The position numbers and the translations under genes are program-made. Shown here piece by piece: positions 1-7,407 of a stretch of 64,000 bases of DNA. The notes beneath the pieces were generated by a model, which saw nothing but the letters and a program-made list of their open reading frames with translations, was not told the DNA's origin and did no database searches. The first letter of the stretch is position 1, and every line of letters starts with the position of its first letter. The stretch comes from Hymenobacter armeniacus (GTDB lineage: Bacteria > Bacteroidota > Bacteroidia > Cytophagales > Hymenobacteraceae): positions 124,001-188,000 of the forward strand of contig NZ_JACXAC010000005.1 in the NCBI RefSeq assembly GCF_014699055.1. The letters run 5' to 3'.

Positions 1-1296
1 CAGAGCACCAACATCTGGGAGCTGGTGGCGTTTCGCTTCATTCAGGGCATTGGCGGCGGCGCGCTCATGGCCACGTCGCAGGCCATTCTGATTGATACGT
101 TTCCGCCCAAGCAATTGCCCATCGGCCAGGCCCTGTTCGGCATGGGCGTCATCATTGGGCCCACCATTGGCCCCACGCTGGGCGGCTACATCGTGGACAG
201 CAACCTGGGCTGGCCCTGGATTTTTTACGTGAACGTGCCGGTGGGCATCTTGGCGGCCATCTTCACCATCCTGTTCATCCGCGACCCCGAGCGCATCAAA
301 AACGCCGTTCCGCGGCCCCTGCGCGAGATTGACTGGGCCGGCATTGGCCTGCTGGTACTGGGCGTGGGCTCGCTGCAGCTGGTGCTGGAGCAGGGCGAAA
401 GCGAAGACTGGTTCGAAAGCACCTACATCAACACGTTTGCCGTGCTGGCGGCCGTCGGCATCCTCGGCTTCATCTGGCGCGAGCTCACGGCCCGCCAGCC
501 CATCGTCGACCTGCGGGTGCTGGGCCGCAGCCGCAACCTGGCCGTGGGCGCGGTGCTGTCGTTTGTGCTGGGCTTCGGCATGTTTGCCTCGGTGTTCATC
601 TTCCCCATTTTCACCCAGCGCATTCTGGGCTTCTCGGCGGCCCAAACGGGCCTCATGCTGCTGCCGGGCGCCCTGGCTTCGGGCTTCATGATGCCGGTCA
701 TCGGCCGGATGCTGCAGGCCGGCGTGCCCCAGAAGGTGATGATTCCGGTGGGCTTTTCCATCTTCTTCATCTTCACGTTCTGGATGTCGCGCATCATCTC
801 GCCCGCGGCCGGTACCGACGACTTTTTCTGGCCCCTGATGGTGCGCGGCCTGGGCATGGGCCTGATTTTCCTGCCCATCACCACCATGAGCCTGGCCGGC
901 CTCAAGGGCAAGGACGCCGGGCAGGCCGCCGGCCTCACCGGCATGATTCGCCAGCTCGGCGGCTCGTTTGGGGTGGCCATCGTGGGCACCTACCTCGAGC
1001 GCAGCATCGCCCAGAACCGCATCAGCCCGCTGGCCCACATCTCGCTCTACGACAACGCCACGGTGCAGCGCATTCAGGCGTTCACCCAAAACTTCCTGTC
1101 CCGCGGCTTCCCGCTCGAGCAGGCCCAAAAACAGGCCTACGCCGCCCTCGAAGGCATTTTGATGAAGCAGGTATCCATCATCACCTACTCCCAGGTATTC
1201 ACCATGATTGGGCTTTTCTTCGTGGTGTGCCTGCCGCTGGTGCTGCTGATTAAGCGGGTGAAAATCACCGGCAAAATCAGCATGGACGCGCACTGA
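1..1296 (+). CDS. DHA2-family (EmrB/QacA) MFS drug exporter, 3' part
   Basis: This is an inner-membrane proton-driven multidrug exporter of the 14-helix DHA2 branch. The window opens inside the gene: the frame is open from base 1 (first residues QSTNIWEL), so the N-terminal helices are missing and about 431 residues remain. The family motif C is visible as GPTIGPTLGGYIVD (residues 53-66 of the visible part), followed by the typical W-P-W-I-F-Y-V-N-V-P-V-G stretch of EmrB-like proteins. Further hydrophobic helices run to a basic C-terminal tail (LLIKRVKITGK). The stop is at 1294-1296, ahead of a clear terminator. A membrane-fusion partner (EmrA-like) would be expected upstream, outside the window. 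The family call is firm; the substrate cannot be told. Confidence 0.85.
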   Translation, partial: QSTNIWELVAFRFIQGIGGGALMATSQAILIDTFPPKQLPIGQALFGMGVIIGPTIGPTLGGYIVDSNLGWPWIFYVNVPVGILAAIFTILFIRDPERIKNAVPRPLREIDWAGIGLLVLGVGSLQLVLEQGESEDWFESTYINTFAVLAAVGILGFIWRELTARQPIVDLRVLGRSRNLAVGAVLSFVLGFGMFASVFIFPIFTQRILGFSAAQTGLMLLPGALASGFMMPVIGRMLQAGVPQKVMIPVGFSIFFIFTFWMSRIISPAAGTDDFFWPLMVRGLGMGLIFLPITTMSLAGLKGKDAGQAAGLTGMIRQLGGSFGVAIVGTYLERSIAQNRISPLAHISLYDNATVQRIQAFTQNFLSRGFPLEQAQKQAYAALEGILMKQVSIITYSQVFTMIGLFFVVCLPLVLLIKRVKITGKISMDAH

Positions 1297-1404
1297 TGCG
1301 GTGAGGCAGCAAACGGCAAGAGGGCAGGCGCCCGTCTTTGTCTCAGCCATTGCCGCACTGCCCTTGAGGTGACTTCTCGCCGGTCTGTCGTAACTGATAC
1401 CCCC

Positions 1405-1434
1405 AAGCCCCGACTCTGCAGAGCCGGGGCTTTT
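1405..1434 (+). terminator. Intrinsic terminator after the MFS gene
   Basis: The stem AAGCCCCG/CGGGGCTT has an inner CTC-tgca-GAG continuation and is followed by TTTT. It lies about 110 bases after the MFS stop codon and suits termination of that transcript. Confidence 0.75.
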
Positions 1435-1749
1435 GCTTGCGCGGCCGTTGTGGCCACCACGCAAGCGCCCCTGAGTACCCGAAAGCTGCCGCAGGGCGCC
1501 GGCTGCGCAAAAACATTTTAGCTTTAAGGCTGGCAGGTAACGACCTGTGAGTTATGCTTTTCTTCAGAATTTCGCTTTGATGGCCGCACTTTCCCTGCCC
1601 CGGCGCAAACCCCAGCTGCCGACGCCCAACCCTGACTGGGGCGGAGCCAGCGCAGGCCGGTTTTCGGGCATAGACTGCTCAATCAAAAGTTCGCCAACGA
1701 AGCTGTTTATGCCGCCGCTGCTGTCCGGCACGTCATGCTGATTTCTTCA
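1435..1749 (+). other. Intergenic stretch upstream of the GH92 gene
   Basis: Together with 1297-1404 this makes about 450 bases without a convincing gene. A short hairpin (CAGGT-aacg-ACCTG) lies near 1532-1545, just after an A+T-richer tract (about 1508-1530). This could hold the promoter of the mannosidase gene, but no full TTTG...TAnnTTTG pair is seen. A GTG-started 64-codon frame at 1547-1741 has no recognisable content. Confidence 0.35.
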
Positions 1750-4035
1750 ATGCTAAAAACCCTTACCGCACTAGCGGCGCTCTGGCTGGCCGTCCCCGCC
1801 TTCGCCCAAACGCCGGCCACCACGCCCGACCTGACCCAATGGGTAAACCCGCTGATTGGCACCGATTCCAAACCGGACCTCTCGAATGGCAACACCTACC
1901 CGGCCATTGCTCTGCCCTGGGGCATGAACTTCTGGATGCCCCAAACCGGCAAGATGGGCAACGGCTGGGCTTACCAATACAGCGCCGATAAGCTGCGCGG
2001 CTTCAAGCAGACGCACCAGCCCTCGCCGTGGATGAACGACTACGGCCAGTTTGCCCTCATGCCCATCACCGGCCGGCGCGTGTTCGACGAGGACGCCCGC
2101 GCCAGCTGGTTTTCGCACAAGGCCGAGGTGGCCGAGCCCAACTACTACCGCGTGTATCTGGCCGACCACGACGTGACCACCGAAATAGCGCCCACCGAGC
2201 GCGCCGCCCGCTTCCGCTTCACCTTCCCTAAAACCGACAGCGCCTACGTGGTGATTGACGCCCTGGACCGCGGCTCCTATGTGAAGGTGCTGCCCGGGCA
2301 GCGCCGCGTCGTCGGCTACACCACACGCAACAGCGGCGGCGTGCCCAAGAACTTTCGGAATTACTTCATTCTGGAATTCGACCACGACTTCACCAGCACG
2401 GCGCTGTACCAGGACAAAGCCCTGGCTGCCGGTGTGCTGGAAGTGACGGCCAAGCACGCCGGCGCCGTGGTCGGCTTCAAAACCCGAAAAGGTGAGCGAG
2501 TAAATGCGCGAGTGGCCTCGTCCTTCATCAGCCCCGAGCAGGCGGAGCTGAATCTGCAGGAAATCGGCAACAAGGACTTTGATGTCGTGCGCCAGCAGGG
2601 CCGCGCCGCCTGGAACAAGGCGCTGGGCCGCATCGAGATTGAGGGCGGGACCGAGGCCCAGCGGCGCACGTTTTACTCGTGCCTGTACCGCTCACTGCTG
2701 TTTCCGCGCAAGCTGTATGAGCGGGATGCCGCTGGCAATGTGATGCACTACAGCCCATTTAACGGGCAGGTGCTGCCGGGCTATATGTACACCGACACGG
2801 GCTTTTGGGACACCTTTCGGGCGCTGTTTCCCTTCCTGAACTTGCTGTATCCGGACGTGAATGCCGAGATTCAACAAGGCCTGGCTAACGACTACCGGGA
2901 AAGCGGCTGGCTGCCGGAGTGGGGCAGCCCCGGCCTGCGCAACGTGATGGTGGGTAACAACTCCGCCTCCGTGGTGGCCGATGCTTACCTGAAAGGCATT
3001 CGCGGGCAGGACATGAACGTGCTCTACGAAGCCCTGACGCACGGCGCCAACAACGCCGGGCCGCTCGACGCCGTGGGCCGCAAGAGCGTGGAATATTACA
3101 ACAAGCTCGGCTACGTGCCCTACGACGTCAAAATCAACGAAAGCGCCGCACGCACGCTGGAGTATGCCTACGACGATTTCACCATCTACCAGCTGGCCAA
3201 GGCCCTGGGCAAGCCCAAAAAGGAAATCGACCTCTACGCCCGGCGCAGCCAGAACTACCGCAAGCTCTTCGACAAGGAAAGCGGCTTGATGCGCGGCCGC
3301 AACCAGGACGGCTCGTTTCAGAAGCCCTTCAATCCCTTCAAGTGGGGCGATGCCTTCACCGAAGGCAACAGCTGGCACTACACCTGGTCGGTGTTTCACG
3401 ACGTGCAGGGCTTGATTGACTTGATGGGCGGGCGGCAGAAATTCGTGGCGACGCTGGACACGGTGTTTACGCTGCCGCCGGTGTTCGATGCGTCGTACTA
3501 CGGCGAGGTCATCCACGAAATCCGGGAGATGCAGATTGCCAACATGGGCAACTACGCCCACGGCAACCAGCCCATTCAGCACATGGTGTACCTCTACAAC
3601 TACGCCGGCCAGCCCTGGAAAACGCAATACTGGGCGCGCGAGACCCTCAACCGCCTCTACCTGCCCACGCCCGACGGCTACTGCGGCGACGAAGACAACG
3701 GCCAGACCTCGGCCTGGTACGTCTTCTCGGCCCTGGGCTTCTACCCCGTGTGCCCCGGCACCGACCAGTACGTGATGGGCGCCCCGCTCTTCCCCAAAGC
3801 CACCCTGCACCTGCCTTCGGGCAAAGACATCGTGTTAAATGCACCCCAGAATTCAGCCGAAAACCGCTACGTGAATGGATTGACTTTCAACGGCCAGGCT
3901 TACGACAAGAACTGGCTCAGCCACACCGAGCTCATGCAGGGCGCGACGCTGAACTTTGACATGAGTGCCGTGCCAAACAAGAGCCGGGGCACGCAGCCGG
4001 CCGCGGCGCCGTATTCGTTTTCGAAGGCGAAGTGA
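1750..4035 (+). CDS. GH92 family exo-alpha-mannosidase, secreted
   Basis: This calcium-dependent inverting exo-alpha-mannosidase trims mannose from N-glycans or mannans in the periplasm or at the surface. The protein is 761 residues from the ATG at 1750; an in-frame ATG at 1735 would add five residues. I prefer 1750 because it gives a compact signal peptide (MLKTLTALAALWLAVPAFA). GH92 hallmarks are NPLIGT and GNTYPAIALPWGM near the N-terminus, the acid-bearing EGNSWHYTW (Glu about 538) and the base motif GDEDNGQ (Asp about 647 and 649), followed by SAWYVFSALGFYPVCPG. The length is usual for the family. No SusC/SusD pair lies nearby, so this is a stand-alone enzyme, not part of a visible polysaccharide locus. 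A repeat/terminator composite follows its stop. Confidence 0.93.
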   Translation: MLKTLTALAALWLAVPAFAQTPATTPDLTQWVNPLIGTDSKPDLSNGNTYPAIALPWGMNFWMPQTGKMGNGWAYQYSADKLRGFKQTHQPSPWMNDYGQFALMPITGRRVFDEDARASWFSHKAEVAEPNYYRVYLADHDVTTEIAPTERAARFRFTFPKTDSAYVVIDALDRGSYVKVLPGQRRVVGYTTRNSGGVPKNFRNYFILEFDHDFTSTALYQDKALAAGVLEVTAKHAGAVVGFKTRKGERVNARVASSFISPEQAELNLQEIGNKDFDVVRQQGRAAWNKALGRIEIEGGTEAQRRTFYSCLYRSLLFPRKLYERDAAGNVMHYSPFNGQVLPGYMYTDTGFWDTFRALFPFLNLLYPDVNAEIQQGLANDYRESGWLPEWGSPGLRNVMVGNNSASVVADAYLKGIRGQDMNVLYEALTHGANNAGPLDAVGRKSVEYYNKLGYVPYDVKINESAARTLEYAYDDFTIYQLAKALGKPKKEIDLYARRSQNYRKLFDKESGLMRGRNQDGSFQKPFNPFKWGDAFTEGNSWHYTWSVFHDVQGLIDLMGGRQKFVATLDTVFTLPPVFDASYYGEVIHEIREMQIANMGNYAHGNQPIQHMVYLYNYAGQPWKTQYWARETLNRLYLPTPDGYCGDEDNGQTSAWYVFSALGFYPVCPGTDQYVMGAPLFPKATLHLPSGKDIVLNAPQNSAENRYVNGLTFNGQAYDKNWLSHTELMQGATLNFDMSAVPNKSRGTQPAAAPYSFSKAK

Positions 4036-4040
4036 GGCGC

Positions 4041-4211
4041 CTGTCATTGCGAGCGAAGCGCGGCAATCCGTCCTCTCTTTGTGACAAACCCTGAGTTGTG
4101 ATGGAGCCCAATAAAAAGCCCCGGCACTGCGCAATGCCGGGGCTTTATCACATTAGAAAGTGTCTGGGTTTGACAGGACGGATTGCCACGGGCTGCGCCC
4201 TCGCAATGACA
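4041..4211. repeat. Inverted repeat arms (TGTCATTGCGAG type) around a terminator
   Basis: The left arm is 4041-4073 (CTGTCATTGCGAG ... GGCAATCCGTCC) and the right arm is 4176-4211 (GGACGGATTGCC ... CGCAATGACAG). The outer and inner ends match and the middle is imperfect. An intrinsic terminator sits in the loop. The same repeat type recurs at 53295-53476 with the same arrangement. Confidence 0.75.
4115..4146. terminator. Bidirectional intrinsic terminator
   Basis: A perfect 12-bp stem AAAGCCCCGGCA/TGCCGGGGCTTT has A-rich and T-rich ends on both sides. It is placed between the convergent GH92 gene (+) and the unknown gene at 4229-5269 (-) and can serve both. Confidence 0.8.
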
Positions 4212-4228
4212 GACGCCCTACTCTCAAC

Positions 4229-5269
4229 CTACTGGTACTGAATATACAGCGGCTTGGGCGTGAGCTGCGTCAGCACTTCCACCGGGGTCATCATGTGGTG
4301 GGGCTTGGGCTTGGGGTCGTACTCGTAGAACAGCTTGAAGCCGGTGTACTGCACGGGCTCGGTCTGGATGTAGTCGTGGTACGAGTCCTTTTTCAGGGTG
4401 GGCTCGCCGTGGCCGTCCATGTGCATCACCACCTGCACGCGCGGGTCGAGCTTGATGTTTTTGTAGTTGGTCAGCATTTTACGGGTGAAGCGGTGCACCG
4501 TCAGCACTTTGGGCGGCAGCTTGTTTTCGCTCACGAGGCGGGCCAGGTAGTTGATGGTCCAGTTCACGTCCTTGGCGTCGAGGGTGCCGATGCGTTGGTT
4601 GGGGCGCACGCCGGGCATGGTGGCCAGCGAAAACTCGGGGTCGATGCCGAGGTGAATGTCGGGCTGCTTGAGGTAAGGCTCCAGTTTGGGCACTTCCACT
4701 TGCAGGGTGCTGTGGCCGGGCTGCACGTCCAAGAACAGGATGCACTTGTGCTCGCGGGCCCAGGCAATGACTTCTTCGATGGTGGCTTTGGAGTTCATCA
4801 GGCGCCACTTGCCGTCTTTGCCGGCGGTGCCCTGGGCCGTGATGGTCACGTTGTGCAAGGCGGGCTGCACCGGAATGCTGGTGTCGGCGGCCTGCCACTC
4901 CTTCAGCACGCCGGCAAACTTGCGGAACATCTGCTCCTTGGGCTCGCGCCCCAGAATGCCCATGCCCTTCGAGCGGATGTTGCCGTAGAACGCCACGATG
5001 CGGTGGCCCGGCAGGATGGCGCCCGGCAGCTGCCCGTTTTTGCGGGCAATGCTGTCGGCCTTCAGCGAGTCGCGCCGCATGGCCATCGCCTTGATTTTGA
5101 TGGTGTCAATGGGGGCCGGCTTGCCTTCGGCGTCGCCCTCGGCGGCCGCGCCCGAAGCGGCGGTTTCGCCCTCGGCGGGCTTGGTTTTGCAGGCGGGGCA
5201 GCTGGCGGCGGCCAGCAAGCCAAAGGTGGCGGCCACGAGCGCAGCACGCGGCGTTAGGGAAAACAACAC
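4229..5269 (-). CDS. Exported lipoprotein-like protein of unknown function
   Basis: The product has 346 residues. The N-terminus is hydrophobic and ends in AAASCPAC, which resembles a weak lipobox (Cys24 or Cys27), so membrane-anchored export is likely. A low-complexity Ala/Glu/Gly linker (about 30-52) precedes a globular domain. Distinctive conserved-looking stretches are HRIVAFYGN, MGILG, LFLDVQPGHS, IDPEF and MHMDGHGEPT. The alternation of such motifs recalls a TIM-barrel hydrolase, but I do not recognise a characterised family and assign no reaction. The gene is convergent with GH92 and shares the terminator at 4115-4146. Codon use matches the neighbours. The start was chosen because the signal sequence begins there. 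Confidence 0.7.
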   Translation of the reverse strand: MLFSLTPRAALVAATFGLLAAASCPACKTKPAEGETAASGAAAEGDAEGKPAPIDTIKIKAMAMRRDSLKADSIARKNGQLPGAILPGHRIVAFYGNIRSKGMGILGREPKEQMFRKFAGVLKEWQAADTSIPVQPALHNVTITAQGTAGKDGKWRLMNSKATIEEVIAWAREHKCILFLDVQPGHSTLQVEVPKLEPYLKQPDIHLGIDPEFSLATMPGVRPNQRIGTLDAKDVNWTINYLARLVSENKLPPKVLTVHRFTRKMLTNYKNIKLDPRVQVVMHMDGHGEPTLKKDSYHDYIQTEPVQYTGFKLFYEYDPKPKPHHMMTPVEVLTQLTPKPLYIQYQ

Positions 5270-5350
5270 TGAATAAAAACGAATTAGAGGGCCAATACGA
5301 CCCGCAAGTTAGCCCATTTTGCCCGGTTGTGGCCGGGCTCAACGCAGAAA

Positions 5351-5366
5351 GGCCCCGGCCGGGGCC
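5351..5366. repeat. Perfect 16-bp G+C palindrome
   Basis: GGCCCCGGCCGGGGCC is a perfect palindrome between two minus-strand genes, 57 bases past the end of the BlaR1-like gene. It could form a hairpin or cruciform, but there is no T-run typical of an intrinsic terminator. Confidence 0.4.
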
Positions 5367-5422
5367 GTGGCTTTTCGAGCGGTTTCTCGACTATTTTTTA
5401 CCTAGAAAGTGCTGGGGCCCTG

Positions 5423-6823
5423 TTAGCAGCCGGCATTGGCCGGCCTGGGGGCCCAGCCGCCGTACCAGTTGAATAATTGCAAACCGACCGATTTGGCCGG
5501 GGTTTTCGCCACAAACCGCACGGGCACCGTGAAGCTCACGGCCACGGCTTTGCCATCGTGCTGGCCCGGAGTGAAGCGCGGCAGGGTGTGGATGGCGGCC
5601 AGCACGGCCGCATCATAGGCCGGTGCTAGTCCTTTCACAATTTTGGCATCTTGCACCTTACCGGTAGCCTGCACCGTGAACGAGGCAAACACCACGCCTT
5701 CTTTAGGGCTGGCGGCCAACTCTTTCGAGTAGGTAATGTGGCTTTGTATGTACCGCATAATGGCCTGGGCATCGCCGCCGCCGGGCAGTTGCGGCATCTG
5801 CTCCACGTAGGTGTACACGTTGCCGGGCGGCGGCGCAATCGCAACTTTTCCGATGTGAATCGGGGCTTTCATCTCTTGGTTGAGCGGCGCGGCGGCTGTC
5901 GGGGTGGCCTGATTTGTGGCTTTTTCGCAGGCGACGGCCACAACGAGCACGCCGAGCAGCGGCAGGGCAAGCCACTGCTTCCAGCGGCGAATGGGGGAGG
6001 TTTTCTGAATCATGGCAATGCGACGGAGGGTTTGGGAATGGGAGAAGGTGTGCGCAAGCGGGACGGAGAAACCGAGGCGGGTGGCCACTTGCCGGGCCAA
6101 CAGGTGAGCGTAGGATTGAGCAGGAGAAAAGGCCGGCACCGCAGCCGCCGCATGGCGCAGCGCTTCTTCATCGGCCAGAAATTCGTGGGTGAGCGCCAGC
6201 GCCTTGCCACACCAATGCACAAAAGGATTGAACCACAGCGCGGCGCGCAGCAGCTCCAGCAGCAGGCGGTCGTAGGTGTGGCCCTGGCGCACGTGGGCCA
6301 GCTCGTGGCGCAGCACCTGGCTGGCCTCGGCCGCGCTCAGGGCCAGGGTGTCGTCCCAGAACACCGTGCGGCCGAACGAGCTGGTGGGCACCTGCCCCTG
6401 GGTGGGCACCAGCGTGTAGCCGTCGCACTTTTCGCGGGGCAGGCGGCGCGTGCTTCGCCACAGCCGGCCCAGGCCGAGACCCAGCCGGGCCAGGGCCACG
6501 GCCACGCCCACGGCGTATACTGCTACCAGCCGGGCCAGCAGCGGTGTTCCGGCGCTCACGGCCGGGCCTTTGGCGCTGATGGCCACGGCGGGCAGCAGCA
6601 CCGAGGCCACGCCCGGCAGCCCGGCAGGGCCGGCGCCCCAGCCGCCGAACCACGCCGCGGGCAGCAGCGGCAGTCCCGCCGCCAGCACCGGGCCCAGCAC
6701 CAGAAACCAACGGTTGTAGGCAAAGCTGCGCTCCTGGCGCAGGGCCACGCGGTAGCAGAGCCACCACAAGCCCAGCAGCAGCGTGCTGAGCAGCATCCAC
6801 TTAAGCAGACTGATTGGGTTCAT
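5423..6823 (-). CDS. BlaR1-like M56 metallopeptidase sensor with TonB C-terminal domain
   Basis: This is an inner-membrane signal-transducing zinc peptidase of family M56 (BlaR1/MecR1). In known systems such proteins cleave or inactivate the BlaI-type repressor after sensing an envelope signal. The protein has 466 residues from the ATG at 6821-6823. The N-terminal helices (MNPISLLKWMLLSTLLLGLW) precede the active site HELAH (173-177) and the downstream glutamate in THEFLADEEAL. A further helix lies near LPLLGVLVVAVACEK. The C-terminal about 85 residues (VVFASFTVQATGKVQDAKI ... VSFTVPVRF) form a TonB C-terminal-like domain in place of the penicillin-binding domain of BlaR1. The start overlaps the stop of the upstream blaI-like gene by 23 bases, so the two are translated as a pair. 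What is sensed is unknown. Confidence 0.85.
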   Translation of the reverse strand: MNPISLLKWMLLSTLLLGLWWLCYRVALRQERSFAYNRWFLVLGPVLAAGLPLLPAAWFGGWGAGPAGLPGVASVLLPAVAISAKGPAVSAGTPLLARLVAVYAVGVAVALARLGLGLGRLWRSTRRLPREKCDGYTLVPTQGQVPTSSFGRTVFWDDTLALSAAEASQVLRHELAHVRQGHTYDRLLLELLRAALWFNPFVHWCGKALALTHEFLADEEALRHAAAAVPAFSPAQSYAHLLARQVATRLGFSVPLAHTFSHSQTLRRIAMIQKTSPIRRWKQWLALPLLGVLVVAVACEKATNQATPTAAAPLNQEMKAPIHIGKVAIAPPPGNVYTYVEQMPQLPGGGDAQAIMRYIQSHITYSKELAASPKEGVVFASFTVQATGKVQDAKIVKGLAPAYDAAVLAAIHTLPRFTPGQHDGKAVAVSFTVPVRFVAKTPAKSVGLQLFNWYGGWAPRPANAGC

Positions 6824-7208
6824 CGTGGTCGGGGGTTTGGGGTTGGGACGCGTGGCGGAGTATTTCGTCGAGCTGAGCGGCGTCGAGGTTTTCCTCTTTG
6901 GCGAAAAAGGAAACCAGCCGGCTGAAGGAGTTGCCGAAGTGCCCGCCCAGCAGCTTGCGCAGCGAAAAGCGGCGGTAGTCGTCCTGCTGCACCAGCACGA
7001 AGTAGCGGTGGGTGCGCCCAAAGGCTTCGTGGTCCACGAAGCCCTTGGTTTCGAGAATGCGAATGATGGTCGACACCGTGTTGTAGGCCGGCTGGGGGGC
7101 GGGCAGCTCGGCCAGCACGTCCTTCACGAAGGAGGGGCCGCGGCGCCACAGCACGTGCATGACTTGTTCTTCGGCGCGAGTGAGTTCGGGGAAAGCAGCG
7201 GGGTCCAT
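6801..7208 (-). CDS. BlaI/MecI/CopY-family transcriptional repressor
   Basis: This winged-helix repressor has 135 residues from the ATG at 7206-7208. The DNA-binding domain starts with FPELTRAEEQVMHVLWRRG and continues through PAYNTVSTIIRILETKGFV, the usual recognition-helix region of BlaI. The C-terminal dimerisation part holds LRKLLGGHFGNSFSRLVSFF. An upstream in-frame TTA-side start at 7238 would add ten residues not typical of the family, so the internal ATG is preferred. It forms an operon with the M56 sensor gene, which overlaps its end. The nested palindrome at 7249-7286, 41 bases upstream of the start, is the obvious candidate for its own operator and would give autorepression. Confidence 0.88.
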   Translation of the reverse strand: MDPAAFPELTRAEEQVMHVLWRRGPSFVKDVLAELPAPQPAYNTVSTIIRILETKGFVDHEAFGRTHRYFVLVQQDDYRRFSLRKLLGGHFGNSFSRLVSFFAKEENLDAAQLDEILRHASQPQTPDHDEPNQSA

Positions 7209-7248
7209 GGGGCGGTTTAGGCGATGATATCTAAGCAAGGCAAACGTA

Positions 7249-7286
7249 CAACTAATTTTTTAGTTTAAAAACTATTTTATTAGTTG
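7249..7286. promoter_or_regulatory. Nested palindromic operator candidate for the BlaI-like repressor
   Basis: The outer arms CAACTAAT (7249-7256) and ATTAGTTG (7279-7286) and the inner arms TAGTTT/AAACTA (7261-7274) share one centre. Seen another way there are two tandem 14-bp boxes, ACTAA-N4-TTAGT at 7251-7264 and ACTA-N6-TAGT at 7271-7284, spaced 20 bp. Tandem dyads upstream of blaI-type genes are the usual operator layout. The tract is strongly A+T-rich against its surroundings. It lies between the divergent repressor (-) and trehalase (+) genes, so it could control both. Confidence 0.6.
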
Positions 7287-7407
7287 ATACCTGTTTGGGT
7301 TGGCCTCGTTGCTCTTGCGGGCAGGGCCGGCATTCAGCAAAAAGTCCATAAGTCACGTAAGCCCCGAGCCCCCTCTGCCTCCTGGGCTGTCAAACCGGGC
7401 TTTCTCC

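Noticed and set aside
1547..1741. 64-codon GTG-started frame before the GH92 gene
   Set aside because: Low-complexity Pro/Ser product, no homology cue, and it would overlap the alternative GH92 start at 1735.
4160..5257. 365-codon plus-strand frame opposite the unknown lipoprotein-like gene
   Set aside because: The minus-strand product has a signal sequence and normal composition; the plus-strand product is His/Gly/Val-rich as in other shadows.
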